Origin: Gloeothece verrucosa PCC 7822 | GTDB lineage: Bacteria > Cyanobacteriota > Cyanobacteriia > Cyanobacteriales > Microcystaceae | Assembly (NCBI RefSeq): GCF_000147335.1 | Contig: NC_014501.1 | Location: 1,627,501-1,691,500, forward strand | Reading direction: 5' to 3' | DNA: 64,000 nucleotides | Position numbers and translations under genes: made by a program | Notes under the pieces: model-generated | Told to the model about the DNA's origin: nothing | Seen by the model: only the letters and a program-made list of their open reading frames with translations | Databases searched by the model: none | Shown: piece after piece, positions 1-9,846 of the stretch | How positions within the stretch are numbered: position 1 is the first letter of the stretch | Layout of the letters: the number at the start of each line of letters is the position of its first letter

Positions 1-262
1 GTTTGGGCTGGTCCCCTTTCGCTCGCCGCTACTTAGGGAATCGCTTTTGCTTTCTCTTCCTCGGACTACTAAGATGTTTCAATTCGCCCGGTTGGCTCGT
101 TTCAGTCTATGGATTCAACTGACCGTTTCTAGGGTTGCCCCATTCGGATATCTTCGGATCACTGCTTGCTTCCAACTCCCCGAAGCCTTTCGTGGGTCGC
201 CACGTCCTTCTTCGCCTCTGTGTGCCTAGGTATCCGCCGTTAGCTCTTGGTAGCTTGACCAG
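1..262 (-). rRNA. rrl: 23S rRNA, 5' part (cut by window edge)
   Basis: Read on the minus strand, this is the conserved 5' beginning of large-subunit rRNA: GGTCAAGCTA at the start, then the GGATACCTAGGCAC block and the GAAGAAGGACGTGG block that open bacterial 23S genes. The gene continues beyond base 1, so only about the first 260 nt are present. The 5' end is placed by similarity to known cyanobacterial 23S starts and may be off by several bases. Open reading frames over this stretch are spurious. Confidence 0.96.
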
Positions 263-391
263 ATTCTCTAGTTTCTTTGACTCTTTCTCTTTCTTATGCA
301 GTTTTCAAGGTGCTGTTGACCGGACTTTTCAAGTCCAGCATTCGCTTTTGTCGCTCAAAAGTCGCTGCTGTCCTTTTTAGTTCGGGGCAGG
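263..391 (-). promoter_or_regulatory. rRNA spacer with boxA antitermination element
   Basis: Spacer between tRNA-Ile and 23S. On the minus strand it contains CACCTTGAAAACTGCATA (about 296-314), matching the boxA antiterminator and the conserved lead-in to 23S found in cyanobacterial 16S-23S spacers. No tRNA-Ala gene is visible, so this is a tRNA-Ile-only spacer type. Confidence 0.75.
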
Positions 392-465
<74 letters not shown>

Positions 466-587
466 GATTCCCACAACCTCGACTATAGTTTGAAAGCCTC
501 TACCTTTTTCCTTGTTCCGACCTTGGGATTTCCTTAACTTCAACGGTTATAGAATTTACCAGTTGAGTTAATCATTGGTCTCCCTTT

Positions 588-2076
<1,489 letters not shown>

Positions 2077-2280
2077 TGAACATGAATGTTCTTTTTCTCT
2101 AGCTCCTTCTATAAACTTAAAGCCTATAGAAGTTTTTTCTTGTTTTTTTGTCTTGCTCCTAGACAAACTAGGCATCAAGACTTATAATTTTTTTTAACAA
2201 GGGTTTGGCTTATTAAGGCTTTCAAACTATTGTTTTGTCTAGGTTCGGGGCGCGTTCAGAGTGGTTTCTCTCAACCGCGC

Positions 2281-2316
2281 ATTTACCAATATACTCAATT
2301 GCACAGGGGTTGTCAA
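2281..2316 (-). promoter_or_regulatory. rRNA operon promoter (sigma70-type)
   Basis: On the minus strand TTGACA (2311-2316) and TATATT (2288-2293) are separated by exactly 17 nt: a perfect -35 box, optimal spacing and a near-consensus -10 box. Transcription would start near 2281, giving a leader of roughly 205 nt before mature 16S. The remainder of 2077-2618 holds this AT-rich leader and the upstream region of the divergent txlA gene; I see no other gene there. Confidence 0.8.
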
Positions 2317-2618
2317 CCCTTTGGCAAGTTTTTTTGGGAAATTCTTGTAACCTCCTCCCAGCAAGCTTTTGAGCTTTTGCCTTCACCTGATCCCCTCCGA
2401 CCACCTCTCATCAGGGGAAAATTTTTTTAGTTTAAGACTAGATTTAACTTGAAGTCATTCAATATTAAGTATTTTTACTCAAAAAATTGAGTCAGAATGT
2501 TGCGAACTGGGGAAAATTGGGAAAATAATAAGGCTGGCTGCAATCTTAACTACTGGGCAGATGCCCAAAAATTTTATTAAAGTAGTTAACAACTGTCTTC
2601 TTTAACCTTTGTGTATCA

Positions 2619-3167
2619 ATGTCAACAGCAACAGCCGCAACTCGAATTAGAAATACTTTAATCGCCATAGTCGCCGTTGTCCTTAGTGCGACTATATTTC
2701 TCGGTTTTCAAACACAGGCTAACTCAACGTCTTTAGAAGCACAAGCTCAAAAAGCTACGCCGTTAGAGGTTGCCCTCACCAACGGAAAACCCACCTTAAC
2801 GGAATTTTATGCGGACTGGTGTACTAGCTGCCAGGCTATGGCAGACGATCTGGCCGCCATTAAAAAGAAATATACCGAAAAGGTAAATTTTGTTATGCTT
2901 AATGTCGATAACAGTAAATGGTTACCTGAAATCCTACGTTATCGAGTAGATGGAATTCCCGAGTTTGTCTATTTCAATGGTCGTGGAGAAGCAATTGCCG
3001 AAAGCATCGGGGAACAACCTTCATCTGTGATAGAAGCCAATCTGGATGCTTTAATTGCAGAAACCTCTTTACCTTATGCTTATTCTAGCGGTCAAACCTC
3101 GACTTTTAGTCCTCCTGTTAACGCAGCTACCACAGCACCTCGCACTCATAGTGCCCAACAGCAATAA
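2619..3167 (+). CDS. txlA: thylakoid thioredoxin-like protein TxlA/HCF164 type
   Basis: 182 residues. An N-terminal hydrophobic segment (about 11-30) is a membrane anchor or signal. A thioredoxin fold follows with the active site W67-C68-T-S-C71 and the cis-proline at P114 in the GIPEF motif. The C-terminal 35 residues are a low-complexity Ser/Thr/Pro tail. TxlA/HCF164 proteins face the thylakoid lumen or periplasm and deliver reducing equivalents, in plants for cytochrome b6f assembly. The order anchor-then-Trx and the moderate length fit that family better than soluble thioredoxin (about 105 residues). It is divergent from the rRNA operon. The start ATG directly precedes the charged-then-hydrophobic N-terminus; no strong ribosome binding site is visible. 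Confidence 0.87.
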   Translation: MSTATAATRIRNTLIAIVAVVLSATIFLGFQTQANSTSLEAQAQKATPLEVALTNGKPTLTEFYADWCTSCQAMADDLAAIKKKYTEKVNFVMLNVDNSKWLPEILRYRVDGIPEFVYFNGRGEAIAESIGEQPSSVIEANLDALIAETSLPYAYSSGQTSTFSPPVNAATTAPRTHSAQQQ

Positions 3168-3249
3168 TTAAAATTAGCACTTCAAAAAGTAAGGAGTAAA
3201 AAATAGAACATAAGCGTCGATTAACAACTGACTACTGACGAATTAAATC

Positions 3250-3615
3250 ATGACAGTTATCATCAAACATCTCGATTCAGGAAACGAATATATTTTATTG
3301 AATGCAGGCTTGGGAGCATCCAAAAGTTCCCTTCCTTCAAGAGTTTTAAATGATCTTTTCACCAGTGATAACTCAGATAAAGTTATGATGCTGGTTGCTT
3401 GTGATGTTAAAGGAAGAATAGTCTGGTTGAGAAGTAATGAGATTATCGTGACAGAAATAGATGGGAAAAAGCCTTCGGAAATTTTACCGGAGATCATTTC
3501 TACCCCGGTTCAACCTCTTTTAGATAGTCCATATATAGAAGGAGAAGAACAAGAGCAAGATTTTAATGAAGATTTTAATGAAGACTCTGATGAGGAGGAT
3601 GAAGACTGGATTTAG
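3250..3615 (+). CDS. conserved-looking hypothetical protein with acidic tail
   Basis: 121 residues of unknown function. The first 85 residues look like a compact alpha/beta domain that starts MTVIIKHLDSGNEY. The last 25 residues are almost entirely Asp/Glu with short repeats of the type DFNED, ending EDWI. No catalytic motif, signal peptide or membrane segment is visible. It follows txlA by 82 nt on the same strand and could be co-transcribed. Codon use resembles the neighbours, so I accept it as a gene, but the function is open. Confidence 0.65.
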   Translation: MTVIIKHLDSGNEYILLNAGLGASKSSLPSRVLNDLFTSDNSDKVMMLVACDVKGRIVWLRSNEIIVTEIDGKKPSEILPEIISTPVQPLLDSPYIEGEEQEQDFNEDFNEDSDEEDEDWI

Positions 3616-3978
3616 TCTAGAAGAAAGCTATGGAGAAACAGGAATTAAAAAAAACGGAATAAAATACCATAAAAAAGTCTTCAGTCAATGTTTAGAGATA
3701 GGTAATCTAATTAACAAAATCTCTAATTAAATATTAAATTTAAATAAAATTTAATATTTAAATCAAATCAATAATTCTTAGTGATAATAAATTCTAGCTA
3801 ATCAAAAATCGCCACCGTTGGATGCGGTTTTATTTCCCTTTTAATTATGCCTATTTACTTAAAAGAAAAAACACCTCAATAAGTGTCACACCAAAGAGGC
3901 TATTTAAGACTTAATGGGTTATGATGAAATAGGCAAGAACTAGCTTGCTACTTATGTATTTACCGGGTGTGGTGTGAG
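3616..3978. other. AT-rich intergenic stretch
   Basis: About 360 nt without a convincing ORF. Very AT-rich in the middle and containing the 15-bp A/T-only inverted repeat listed separately. A short ACCG/CGGT hairpin followed by TTTTATTT near 3811-3832 could act as a weak terminator. Promoter signals for the small downstream gene are not clear. Confidence 0.5.
3727..3761. repeat. A/T-only perfect inverted repeat
   Basis: Arms at 3727-3741 and 3747-3761 are perfectly complementary over 15 bp, with a 5-nt loop AAATA. All stem pairs are A-T. It has no U-tract or GC stem, so a normal terminator is unlikely. Confidence 0.8.
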
Positions 3979-4200
3979 ATGTTGAAAAGATTATTTTTAG
4001 CAGGGACAATTACATTTCCCCTTTACTTATTAGTTCATATCGATGGAGCGGCAAAAACATCTGCTTTCCTACAACCTCAGCTAACCCAAAAAGCTAGTCA
4101 GGTTGTCAGTGAATTACAAGAAGACATCAGTCAGTTTCATCAAGAGTTATCCAAATTAAAAACAACTTTTACAGAATCTGAAAATCTGTTGATGAAATAA
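3979..4200 (+). CDS. small membrane-anchored hypothetical protein
   Basis: 73 residues from the ATG at 3979; an in-frame GTG at 3967 would add four residues but is less likely. The N-terminus MLKRLFLAG begins a single hydrophobic segment (about residues 4-20), which may be a signal anchor. The rest is hydrophilic and heptad-like (VVSELQEDISQFHQELSKL), suggesting a helical or coiled-coil tail. I do not recognise the family. Coding status rests on the clear anchor-plus-coiled-coil organisation and the start, and is moderately secure. Confidence 0.5.
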   Translation: MLKRLFLAGTITFPLYLLVHIDGAAKTSAFLQPQLTQKASQVVSELQEDISQFHQELSKLKTTFTESENLLMK

Positions 4201-4311
4201 CTGATTAATCTGAGAGATGAGAATTTATGGGCTTTACAGTCTAACTCATCTCTCATCAGCTTTAAAAAATATGAATAAAGATAGCTCAAAGAATTAGGCA
4301 AGCAATCTAAT

Positions 4312-4947
4312 CTAGTCATCACTAATGCCCAGTTGACCTCGAAAACCTGTAATAATACGGCTTCCATCTTTGAGAATATGAATTTCTATCTGATCGCTGG
4401 CCCAACTAATTTTATCTTCAAAAGCTGGATTAAAAATTCTTACTTTTTGATTGCGGGATGAAACTGGAGACTCAGGAGAATTAATCGCTAAAGACTCTAC
4501 ATAAGGACCATCGATTAAAATATCTAGTTGAGCTAATAATTCTTTGGCTGCTGGAGGAGCATACTCAGATTGTAATTCATTTAAAGTTAATCCACTAAAA
4601 GACATAACATTTAAACCTGCGGCTTTAACCCTTTTTGCTAATTCGGCCAAAGCAGCCGCTTGCCAAAAGGGTTCACCCCCAGAAAAAGTTACCCCCTCAT
4701 TGCGTGGGTTACTGATAATTTTTTGGGCAAGTTCTTCTACACTAATTAATTGATTAATCTCAAAGGACCAAGAAGCCGGATTAAAGCATCCTGGACATTC
4801 TCTTTTGCATCCCTGAACCCAAACCACTGCACGACAACCAGGTCCATTGACTTGTGATTCATCTACATAACCCATAATATTGAGATATCCAGAGGGAATA
4901 TTAACAGAGGGATGGGATAGATTATTGATTACAGTGGTCATGGGCAT
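4312..4947 (-). CDS. radical SAM activating enzyme, NrdG-like
   Basis: 211 residues. The cluster-binding motif C47-x3-C51-x2-C54 (CKRECPGC) is the signature of radical S-adenosylmethionine enzymes, followed by the GGEP motif (FSGGEPF) that binds SAM. The short single-domain length and the motif surroundings fit the anaerobic ribonucleotide reductase activase family, which makes a glycyl radical on NrdD; cyanobacteria also use short relatives for other tasks. No nrdD or other glycyl-radical enzyme is in this window. The second ATG (4941) lies 8 nt from an AGGA and may be the true start. A related 7-carboxy-7-deazaguanine synthase role is a less likely alternative. Confidence 0.8.
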   Translation of the reverse strand: MPMTTVINNLSHPSVNIPSGYLNIMGYVDESQVNGPGCRAVVWVQGCKRECPGCFNPASWSFEINQLISVEELAQKIISNPRNEGVTFSGGEPFWQAAALAELAKRVKAAGLNVMSFSGLTLNELQSEYAPPAAKELLAQLDILIDGPYVESLAINSPESPVSSRNQKVRIFNPAFEDKISWASDQIEIHILKDGSRIITGFRGQLGISDD

Positions 4948-5157
4948 TTCCTCATCATAATTTCTTTCCTATGATATCTAGATTATTGATGTTGTCCTTT
5001 TATCTACACAAAAATATAGAGAAAGTTTTAAGTTTTGTTTTTTTTAGCTCCCTCAAAAGGCTGATGAATTTCCGATTTACCTGTGAGACTTTAAAAACAG
5101 TGCATCAAACAGTTAAGACGATCAGCTTTTAGGATTTGAAAAAGGAGAAAATCATTC

Positions 5158-5904
5158 ATGAGTCAAGATAATGCTGATTTAGGGGAAAAAGCATTAAGTA
5201 AAGTAGCAGAAATGGGCATTAAAAGTCAACTTGATGAGGTGGAAGATATTAATGTTGACGTTAAAACTGACCCCCTCAAAGCTATGCAAGGGCAAGTTGA
5301 TGCTGTATCCATACAAGGAAAAGGTATGGTCATGCAAGAAGACTTAAGAGTCGAGAAAATGCGGCTTGAAACCGATTCTATTGCTATTAATCCCTTAAAA
5401 CTTGCTATTGGTCAAATCGAGTTAACACATCCTACTGAAGCAAAAGCTCAAGTAATTTTAACAGAAGTAGATATTAATCGGGCTTTTAACTCTGATTATC
5501 TTCATCAGAAATTGCAAGAAAATTTAAAAATAACTGTGGATGGTAAACCGGTCACTCTAGATGCTCAAAAAATAGAATTCCGCTTACCCGAAGATAATAA
5601 AATTTTTCTCGAAGCCCAAATTGTTTGGCCAGAGACGGGAGAAAATCGAGAAATTGCTTTTACCGCAGAGCCTCATATTAGTAGTGACCATCAACAGGTA
5701 AAATTGGATCATATCGAATATACTAAAGGAGAAGATCTTTCTTCTGAAGTAACAGATGCTTTGCTTAAACAGACTCATGACCTTTTGGATTTGAGCAATT
5801 TTGAACTTGAAGGTATGCAGCTTTATTTAACAGAATTAAAAGTATCTCCAGGTAAAATGACTCTTATTTGCCAAGCCCAAATCGAAAATTTTAACTCAAA
5901 TTAA
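5158..5904 (+). CDS. DUF2993 (LmeA-family) lipid-binding-type protein
   Basis: 248 residues without signal peptide. The arrangement (early SQLDEVEDINVDVKTDPLK block, LTEVDINRAF in the middle, LYLTELKVSPGKMTLICQA near the end) is that of cyanobacterial DUF2993 proteins. The family is predicted to fold as long curved beta-sheets and includes mycobacterial LmeA, which binds phospholipid. Function in cyanobacteria is not established. AAGGAG 13 nt before the ATG is a good ribosome binding site. It stands alone on this strand between two minus-strand genes. Confidence 0.75.
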   Translation: MSQDNADLGEKALSKVAEMGIKSQLDEVEDINVDVKTDPLKAMQGQVDAVSIQGKGMVMQEDLRVEKMRLETDSIAINPLKLAIGQIELTHPTEAKAQVILTEVDINRAFNSDYLHQKLQENLKITVDGKPVTLDAQKIEFRLPEDNKIFLEAQIVWPETGENREIAFTAEPHISSDHQQVKLDHIEYTKGEDLSSEVTDALLKQTHDLLDLSNFELEGMQLYLTELKVSPGKMTLICQAQIENFNSN

Positions 5905-5924
5905 AGTCGATTTGATTAATGTAA

Positions 5925-5943
5925 GGGCGTAGAAAATACGCCC
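5925..5943 (+). terminator. GC hairpin after the DUF2993 gene
   Basis: GGGCGTA and TACGCCC form a perfect 7-bp stem with a GAAAA loop, 21 nt after the stop codon. A T-rich stretch (about 5953-5964) follows but not directly. Likely a transcript end signal for the convergent pair, though a dispersed hairpin repeat is possible. Confidence 0.45.
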
Positions 5944-5996
5944 ATCTAAATAACTTTTCTTTTCATCACAAGTCTTGAAAAGTCAATAGCTTGACC

Positions 5997-6227
5997 TTAC
6001 ATTCGTTGTTTTTGTAGTTGATTGACTGCCTGTTCAATATACCAATCAATACACTTATCAGGATATTGGCCAACTAAATCACTGAGTATGGCTTGTATTT
6101 GAGCGCGATCGCCATTAGTCAAGATGACGAGTTCTTCTGCCATTTCACGAGCGGCCTTTCCGGGAAGAGAAAACTTTCGTGAAGGTCTGCGCTGAATGAA
6201 CAAACAAACATTAAGGTCTTCATCCAT
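5997..6227 (-). CDS. small hypothetical protein
   Basis: 76 residues from the ATG at 6227; a GTG 12 nt upstream would add four residues. The sequence is soluble and mostly helical, with a basic stretch RRPSRKFSLPGKAAREMAEE and a C-terminal block IDWYIEQAVNQLQKQR. No known motif is seen. It contains a HIP1 octamer (about 6103), as do many real cyanobacterial genes. Convergent with the DUF2993 gene. Family unknown to me. Confidence 0.55.
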   Translation of the reverse strand: MDEDLNVCLFIQRRPSRKFSLPGKAAREMAEELVILTNGDRAQIQAILSDLVGQYPDKCIDWYIEQAVNQLQKQRM

Positions 6228-6520
6228 GAGTTTTATCACTCACAAAACTACAGACTTATTGTTCCCAATATTTTTCAACTAATAACGCCTAAAATCGTCA
6301 CAGTTTAGGGTTTTTAACTCGGTTGTAGGGTGAGTGCTTGACAACAATCTTCCTAAAGGAACTTGGTCTATGGATTAGGTTCTCTAATAATGTAAGATAA
6401 AACCCAGTTTTTTACCCTTATCACAGTAATAATAAAAAATATCAAGACATTCAAAGGGCTATAAAACTGGATTATCAAGCAACTTTAGCCCTATTCATTC
6501 CCTATCAATTTTTAAAGGTT

Positions 6521-7582
6521 ATGACCATCTTACTGGCCGGAGATATCGGCGGAACCAAAACCATTCTTAGATTAGTCAACTCACAACCAACCGAGACTCC
6601 TAAGCAGTTGCCTAAACAAACAACCCTATGGGAAAACAGTTATGCTAGTCAAGAATTTCCCGATTTAGTCCCCATTGTACGTTTATTTCTTCAGGAGGCA
6701 ACTGATAAGCTTAATACAGCAGTAACCATAGAAAAAGGGTGTTTTGGCATCGCTGGACCAGTGATAAATAATACCTCAGAACTGACTAACCTCAGTTGGT
6801 CACTATCGAGTGATCGCCTTGCTAGAGAACTGAGTATTGGGAAAGTTAGCTTAATTAATGACTTTGCCGCCATCGGTTATGGAGTAGTAGGACTGACAAA
6901 AGATGACCTATCGACTTTGCAGGATGTGCCGGCAGACGAAAATGCGCCTATTGCTATTATCGGGGCAGGAACAGGGTTAGGAGAAGGTTATTTAATTCCT
7001 CTGTCTGATGGAAGTTACCGGGTTTGTTCGAGTGAGGGTTCTCATGCCGATTTTCCCCCTCGCTCCACTTTAGAATTTCAACTCCTGAGTTATTTATTAG
7101 AAACTCTTAATATTGACCGGGTATCTGTAGAAAGAGTTGTGTCAGGACAAGGAATTGTCAGCATTTATCAATTTCTTAGACATCAAGACCCGTCCCAAGA
7201 ATCTTCTTATTTTGCTCCGATTTATCAGACTTGGGAACGGGAACTAGGAAAGAGTCATAAAACCATCGATCTAGCCGCAGAAATTTCTAAAGCCGCCCAT
7301 GAAAAACTCGATTATCTGTGTCAACAGACGATGAAGTTATTTGTAGAAGCTTATGGGGCAGAAGCGGGAAATTTAGCTTTAAAATTGCTGCCTTACGGGG
7401 GGTTATATGTATCAGGGGGCATCACGACTAAAAATTTATCTCTGATGAAGCAGGGGAATTTTATGAAGGCTTTCTTACATAAGGGAAGAGTCAGTTCATT
7501 ACTCAGAAAAATTCCGGTTCATCTGGTACTCAATCCTAAAGTGGGTTTAATTGGGGCGGCATTACACGCGGCACAACTTTAG
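6521..7582 (+). CDS. glk: glucokinase
   Basis: 353 residues, the usual size for bacterial glucokinase. The phosphate-binding motif AGDIGGTKT is at residues 6-14, the NDFAA motif near 115-119 carries the catalytic Asp, and a second phosphate motif GAGTGLGEG is near 148-156. The enzyme phosphorylates glucose with ATP to glucose-6-phosphate in the cytoplasm, feeding glycolysis and the pentose phosphate pathway. Standalone gene with its own upstream region; a pyruvate kinase gene lies 26 kb away. The start ATG leads directly into the conserved motif. Confidence 0.93.
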   Translation: MTILLAGDIGGTKTILRLVNSQPTETPKQLPKQTTLWENSYASQEFPDLVPIVRLFLQEATDKLNTAVTIEKGCFGIAGPVINNTSELTNLSWSLSSDRLARELSIGKVSLINDFAAIGYGVVGLTKDDLSTLQDVPADENAPIAIIGAGTGLGEGYLIPLSDGSYRVCSSEGSHADFPPRSTLEFQLLSYLLETLNIDRVSVERVVSGQGIVSIYQFLRHQDPSQESSYFAPIYQTWERELGKSHKTIDLAAEISKAAHEKLDYLCQQTMKLFVEAYGAEAGNLALKLLPYGGLYVSGGITTKNLSLMKQGNFMKAFLHKGRVSSLLRKIPVHLVLNPKVGLIGAALHAAQL

Positions 7583-7876
7583 TTAAGACTTATCAGTTAT
7601 TGAGACTTAAACAAATTTTAGCGGCTAAAAAGGTTAAAGGGCTTACTGATCAAGCTATGTAGCTCACATGGGGTAAAATACTCGTGATCATTTTGGTACT
7701 AAAGTCTGTAAACAAACTAACAAAACTTAAAATTCCGACATGAGGATGGACATTGTTAATTAATGGTGTCATTTACTTGCGATCATTGCCAAAACTTAAC
7801 GCTCAATCACTAACTGACCAATTAACGATAAGATCGAATCATATACAGATGTGTAGTCAAATGGCTAGGGATATCT

Positions 7877-8572
7877 ATGGTTAGCGTAGCTCAACCTTCC
7901 TACTCTAACGAGCAAATTGCAACATGGTTAAGAGGTTTATTAACGATTGCCTGGTCTGATGGGGATTATAACCCTAAAGAGCAGGAAATGATCGCTGATA
8001 TTACTCATGAATTGACTTTTGATGATGAGTTTGTTCTGTTTGAATCGATTACGCCAGAGGAATTAGTTGCAGGATTAGGTAAAGATAAAAATACGGCTGA
8101 AAACTTTTTGAGGACTGCTGTATTAGTAGCGATCGCTGATGGAATTTTTTCTACCACAGAAGCGGACCTTCTACGTCAATATAGCGAAGCTTTAGAGCTT
8201 AAAATTGAAGCCCTCGAGTCTCTTGAACAAACCCTTTGCCAACCGGCCGAACCTGTAAGCGATCCTTCACAACCTCCGGCTAAACATTCTTTAGTAAGTC
8301 CACCTCAACCCCATCCTAATGTCCTAAACCCGTTAAAACAGTGGTTAGATGGGATGGAAATTCATGACCCTCGCCTAGCGAGATTTATTTGTAAAATGGT
8401 TCCTCCTCAATGTCCATTTGAAAGGGACATTACCCTTTTTGGCCATAAAATAGTACATATCCCCCCCATGTGTAAACTGAATCCTCTTTATGATCAGTTA
8501 GTGGGTCTTCGTTTTCGCGCTTTGTCTTACCTGGCCGATGACTGTAAGGAGGATATCACGCCTTATATCTAA
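7877..8572 (+). CDS. TerB-like domain fused to Mo-nitro_C domain
   Basis: 231 residues with two parts. Residues about 10-125 have the all-helical TerB/tellurite-resistance-like pattern with acidic repeats (AWSDGDYNPKEQEM and AIADGIFSTTEADL), which in this family bind metal. A Pro-rich linker follows. Residues about 155-231 match the cyanobacterial Mo-dependent nitrogenase C-terminal domain (Mo-nitro_C), recognised by KMVPPQCPFERDI, HIPPMCKLNPLYDQL and FRALSYLADDC, with three conserved Cys. Despite its name this domain also occurs in cyanobacteria outside nitrogenase loci; no nif gene is near. It is followed after 41 nt by obgE on the same strand, so an operon is likely. Exact role unknown. 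Confidence 0.82.
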   Translation: MVSVAQPSYSNEQIATWLRGLLTIAWSDGDYNPKEQEMIADITHELTFDDEFVLFESITPEELVAGLGKDKNTAENFLRTAVLVAIADGIFSTTEADLLRQYSEALELKIEALESLEQTLCQPAEPVSDPSQPPAKHSLVSPPQPHPNVLNPLKQWLDGMEIHDPRLARFICKMVPPQCPFERDITLFGHKIVHIPPMCKLNPLYDQLVGLRFRALSYLADDCKEDITPYI

Positions 8573-8613
8573 CATTCTTCTTACAGGAGAACACTCTTTT
8601 TTATTAGCAAATC

Positions 8614-9621
8614 ATGCAATTTATTGATCAAGCCGAAATTGAAGTCGAAGGAGGAAAGGGAGGCGATGGAATAGTCGCCTTTCGCCGGGAGAAATATGTA
8701 CCTGCCGGCGGTCCTTCGGGAGGAAATGGGGGGCGGGGAGGTTCCGTTATTTTAGTGGCGGTTGAACATCTCCAAACCCTTTTAGATTTTAAATATAGTC
8801 GTCATTTTAAAGCTGATGACGGTAAACGCGGCGGACCGAGTAACCGTACAGGCGCAAATGGCCAGGATCGGCTTATTCAAGTGCCGCTTGGTACTATGGT
8901 TTATGATGCTGAGACTGAAGAAATTTTAGGAGATTTAGTTGACAAAGAGCAAAAGTTGTGTATAGCTAAAGGCGGTAAGGGCGGCTTAGGAAATCAACAT
9001 TTTTTAAGTAATCAAAATCGTGCGCCAGAATATGCGTTACCGGGTTTAGAGGGAGAACATCGCCACATCCGTCTAGAGTTAAAGTTACTGGCCCAAGTGG
9101 GCATTATTGGCTTACCTAATGCGGGAAAATCAACGCTAATTTCTGCGGTTTCTTCTGCTCGTCCGAAAATTGCTGATTATCCTTTTACAACTTTAGTCCC
9201 CAATTTAGGAGTTGTTCGCAAACCAACGGGAGATGGTACGGTTTTTGCTGATATTCCGGGGTTAATTGAGGGAGCGCATGAGGGGGTAGGATTGGGTTAT
9301 GATTTCCTTCGTCATATTGAGCGTACTCGATTACTGTTACATTTGGTGGATCTGACGGCAGATGATCCCATTAATGATTATCAAATTATTCAACAAGAGT
9401 TAGCCGCTTATGGGCGAGGTTTAATTGATCGTCCCCAAATTATCGGACTTAATAAGTTAGATGCTATTGATGAATCTGTAGCACTCAGGGTTAAGGATGA
9501 TTTAGCACAGCTAACACAAGACCCTGTTTTTATGATTTCTGGGGTGGCTAGAATTGGTCTGGAACAGTTGTTACAAGCTGTTTGGGATAAGTTGGAGGGC
9601 AATAATGCCAGGGATGAATAA
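8614..9621 (+). CDS. obgE: GTPase Obg/CgtA
   Basis: 335 residues. The Gly-rich Obg fold occupies residues 1-158 ([17 protein letters not shown]). A G domain follows with G1 GLPNAGKST at 166-174, the switch II region DIPGLIEGA, and the NKLD specificity motif. Obg acts in 50S ribosome maturation and stress signalling. The protein ends soon after the G domain, which is normal for the short cyanobacterial form without the OCT extension. The upstream TerB/Mo-nitro_C gene is probably in the same transcript. A strong hairpin follows the stop. Confidence 0.97.
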   Translation: MQFIDQAEIEVEGGKGGDGIVAFRREKYVPAGGPSGGNGGRGGSVILVAVEHLQTLLDFKYSRHFKADDGKRGGPSNRTGANGQDRLIQVPLGTMVYDAETEEILGDLVDKEQKLCIAKGGKGGLGNQHFLSNQNRAPEYALPGLEGEHRHIRLELKLLAQVGIIGLPNAGKSTLISAVSSARPKIADYPFTTLVPNLGVVRKPTGDGTVFADIPGLIEGAHEGVGLGYDFLRHIERTRLLLHLVDLTADDPINDYQIIQQELAAYGRGLIDRPQIIGLNKLDAIDESVALRVKDDLAQLTQDPVFMISGVARIGLEQLLQAVWDKLEGNNARDE

Positions 9622-9623
9622 AA

Positions 9624-9649
9624 TTTAGCTTCTCCTGCGAGAAGCTAAA
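9624..9649 (+). terminator. hairpin after obgE
   Basis: TTTAGCTTCTC and GAGAAGCTAAA form a perfect 11-bp stem with a CTGC loop, beginning 3 nt after the obgE stop. Only a weak T-tract follows (TTTT at 9657-9660). Probably the end of the obgE transcript, isolating it from the insertion element downstream. Confidence 0.6.
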
Positions 9650-9691
9650 AGGTGAATTTTCGATAAAAATACCCACAAATCACCGTGAGAC

Positions 9692-9731
9692 GGGGCTTTT
9701 AAAGGGGCGAAGTAATTCGCCCCGCAGCCCC
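9692..9731 (+). mobile_element. probable left-end hairpins of tnpB element 1
   Basis: An inner perfect 8-bp hairpin GGGGCGAA-GTAA-TTCGCCCC (9704-9723) is enclosed by an outer GGGGC/GCCCC pair (9692-9696 with 9727-9731). Imperfect stem-loops in subterminal position define the ends of IS200/IS605 elements, which lack terminal inverted repeats. It lies about 85 nt before the tnpB start. The exact outer boundary is not determined. Confidence 0.5.
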
Positions 9732-9815
9732 TCATGAATCGCGGAGCATAATTGTGACACAAACCAAAAACTATATGCTATACTCTTTTATGGTAAATCC
9801 ATGTTTACTCTAAAT

Positions 9816-9846
9816 ATGTTAAGAGTTGTCAAAGTAAGGTTATATC
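9816..9846 (+). other. tnpB: tnpB element 1, exon 1 (first 10 codons plus 1 nt)
   Basis: ATG at 9816 opens MLRVVKVRLY, the standard beginning of cyanobacterial TnpB proteins, and is cut after one base of the next codon by the intron start GTGCG at 9847. Joining C9846 to CA at 11430-11431 restores a proline codon and the family sequence KVRLYPDTDQQQ. The last seven bases TTATATC (9840-9846) are the intron-binding site IBS1. Confidence 0.8.
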
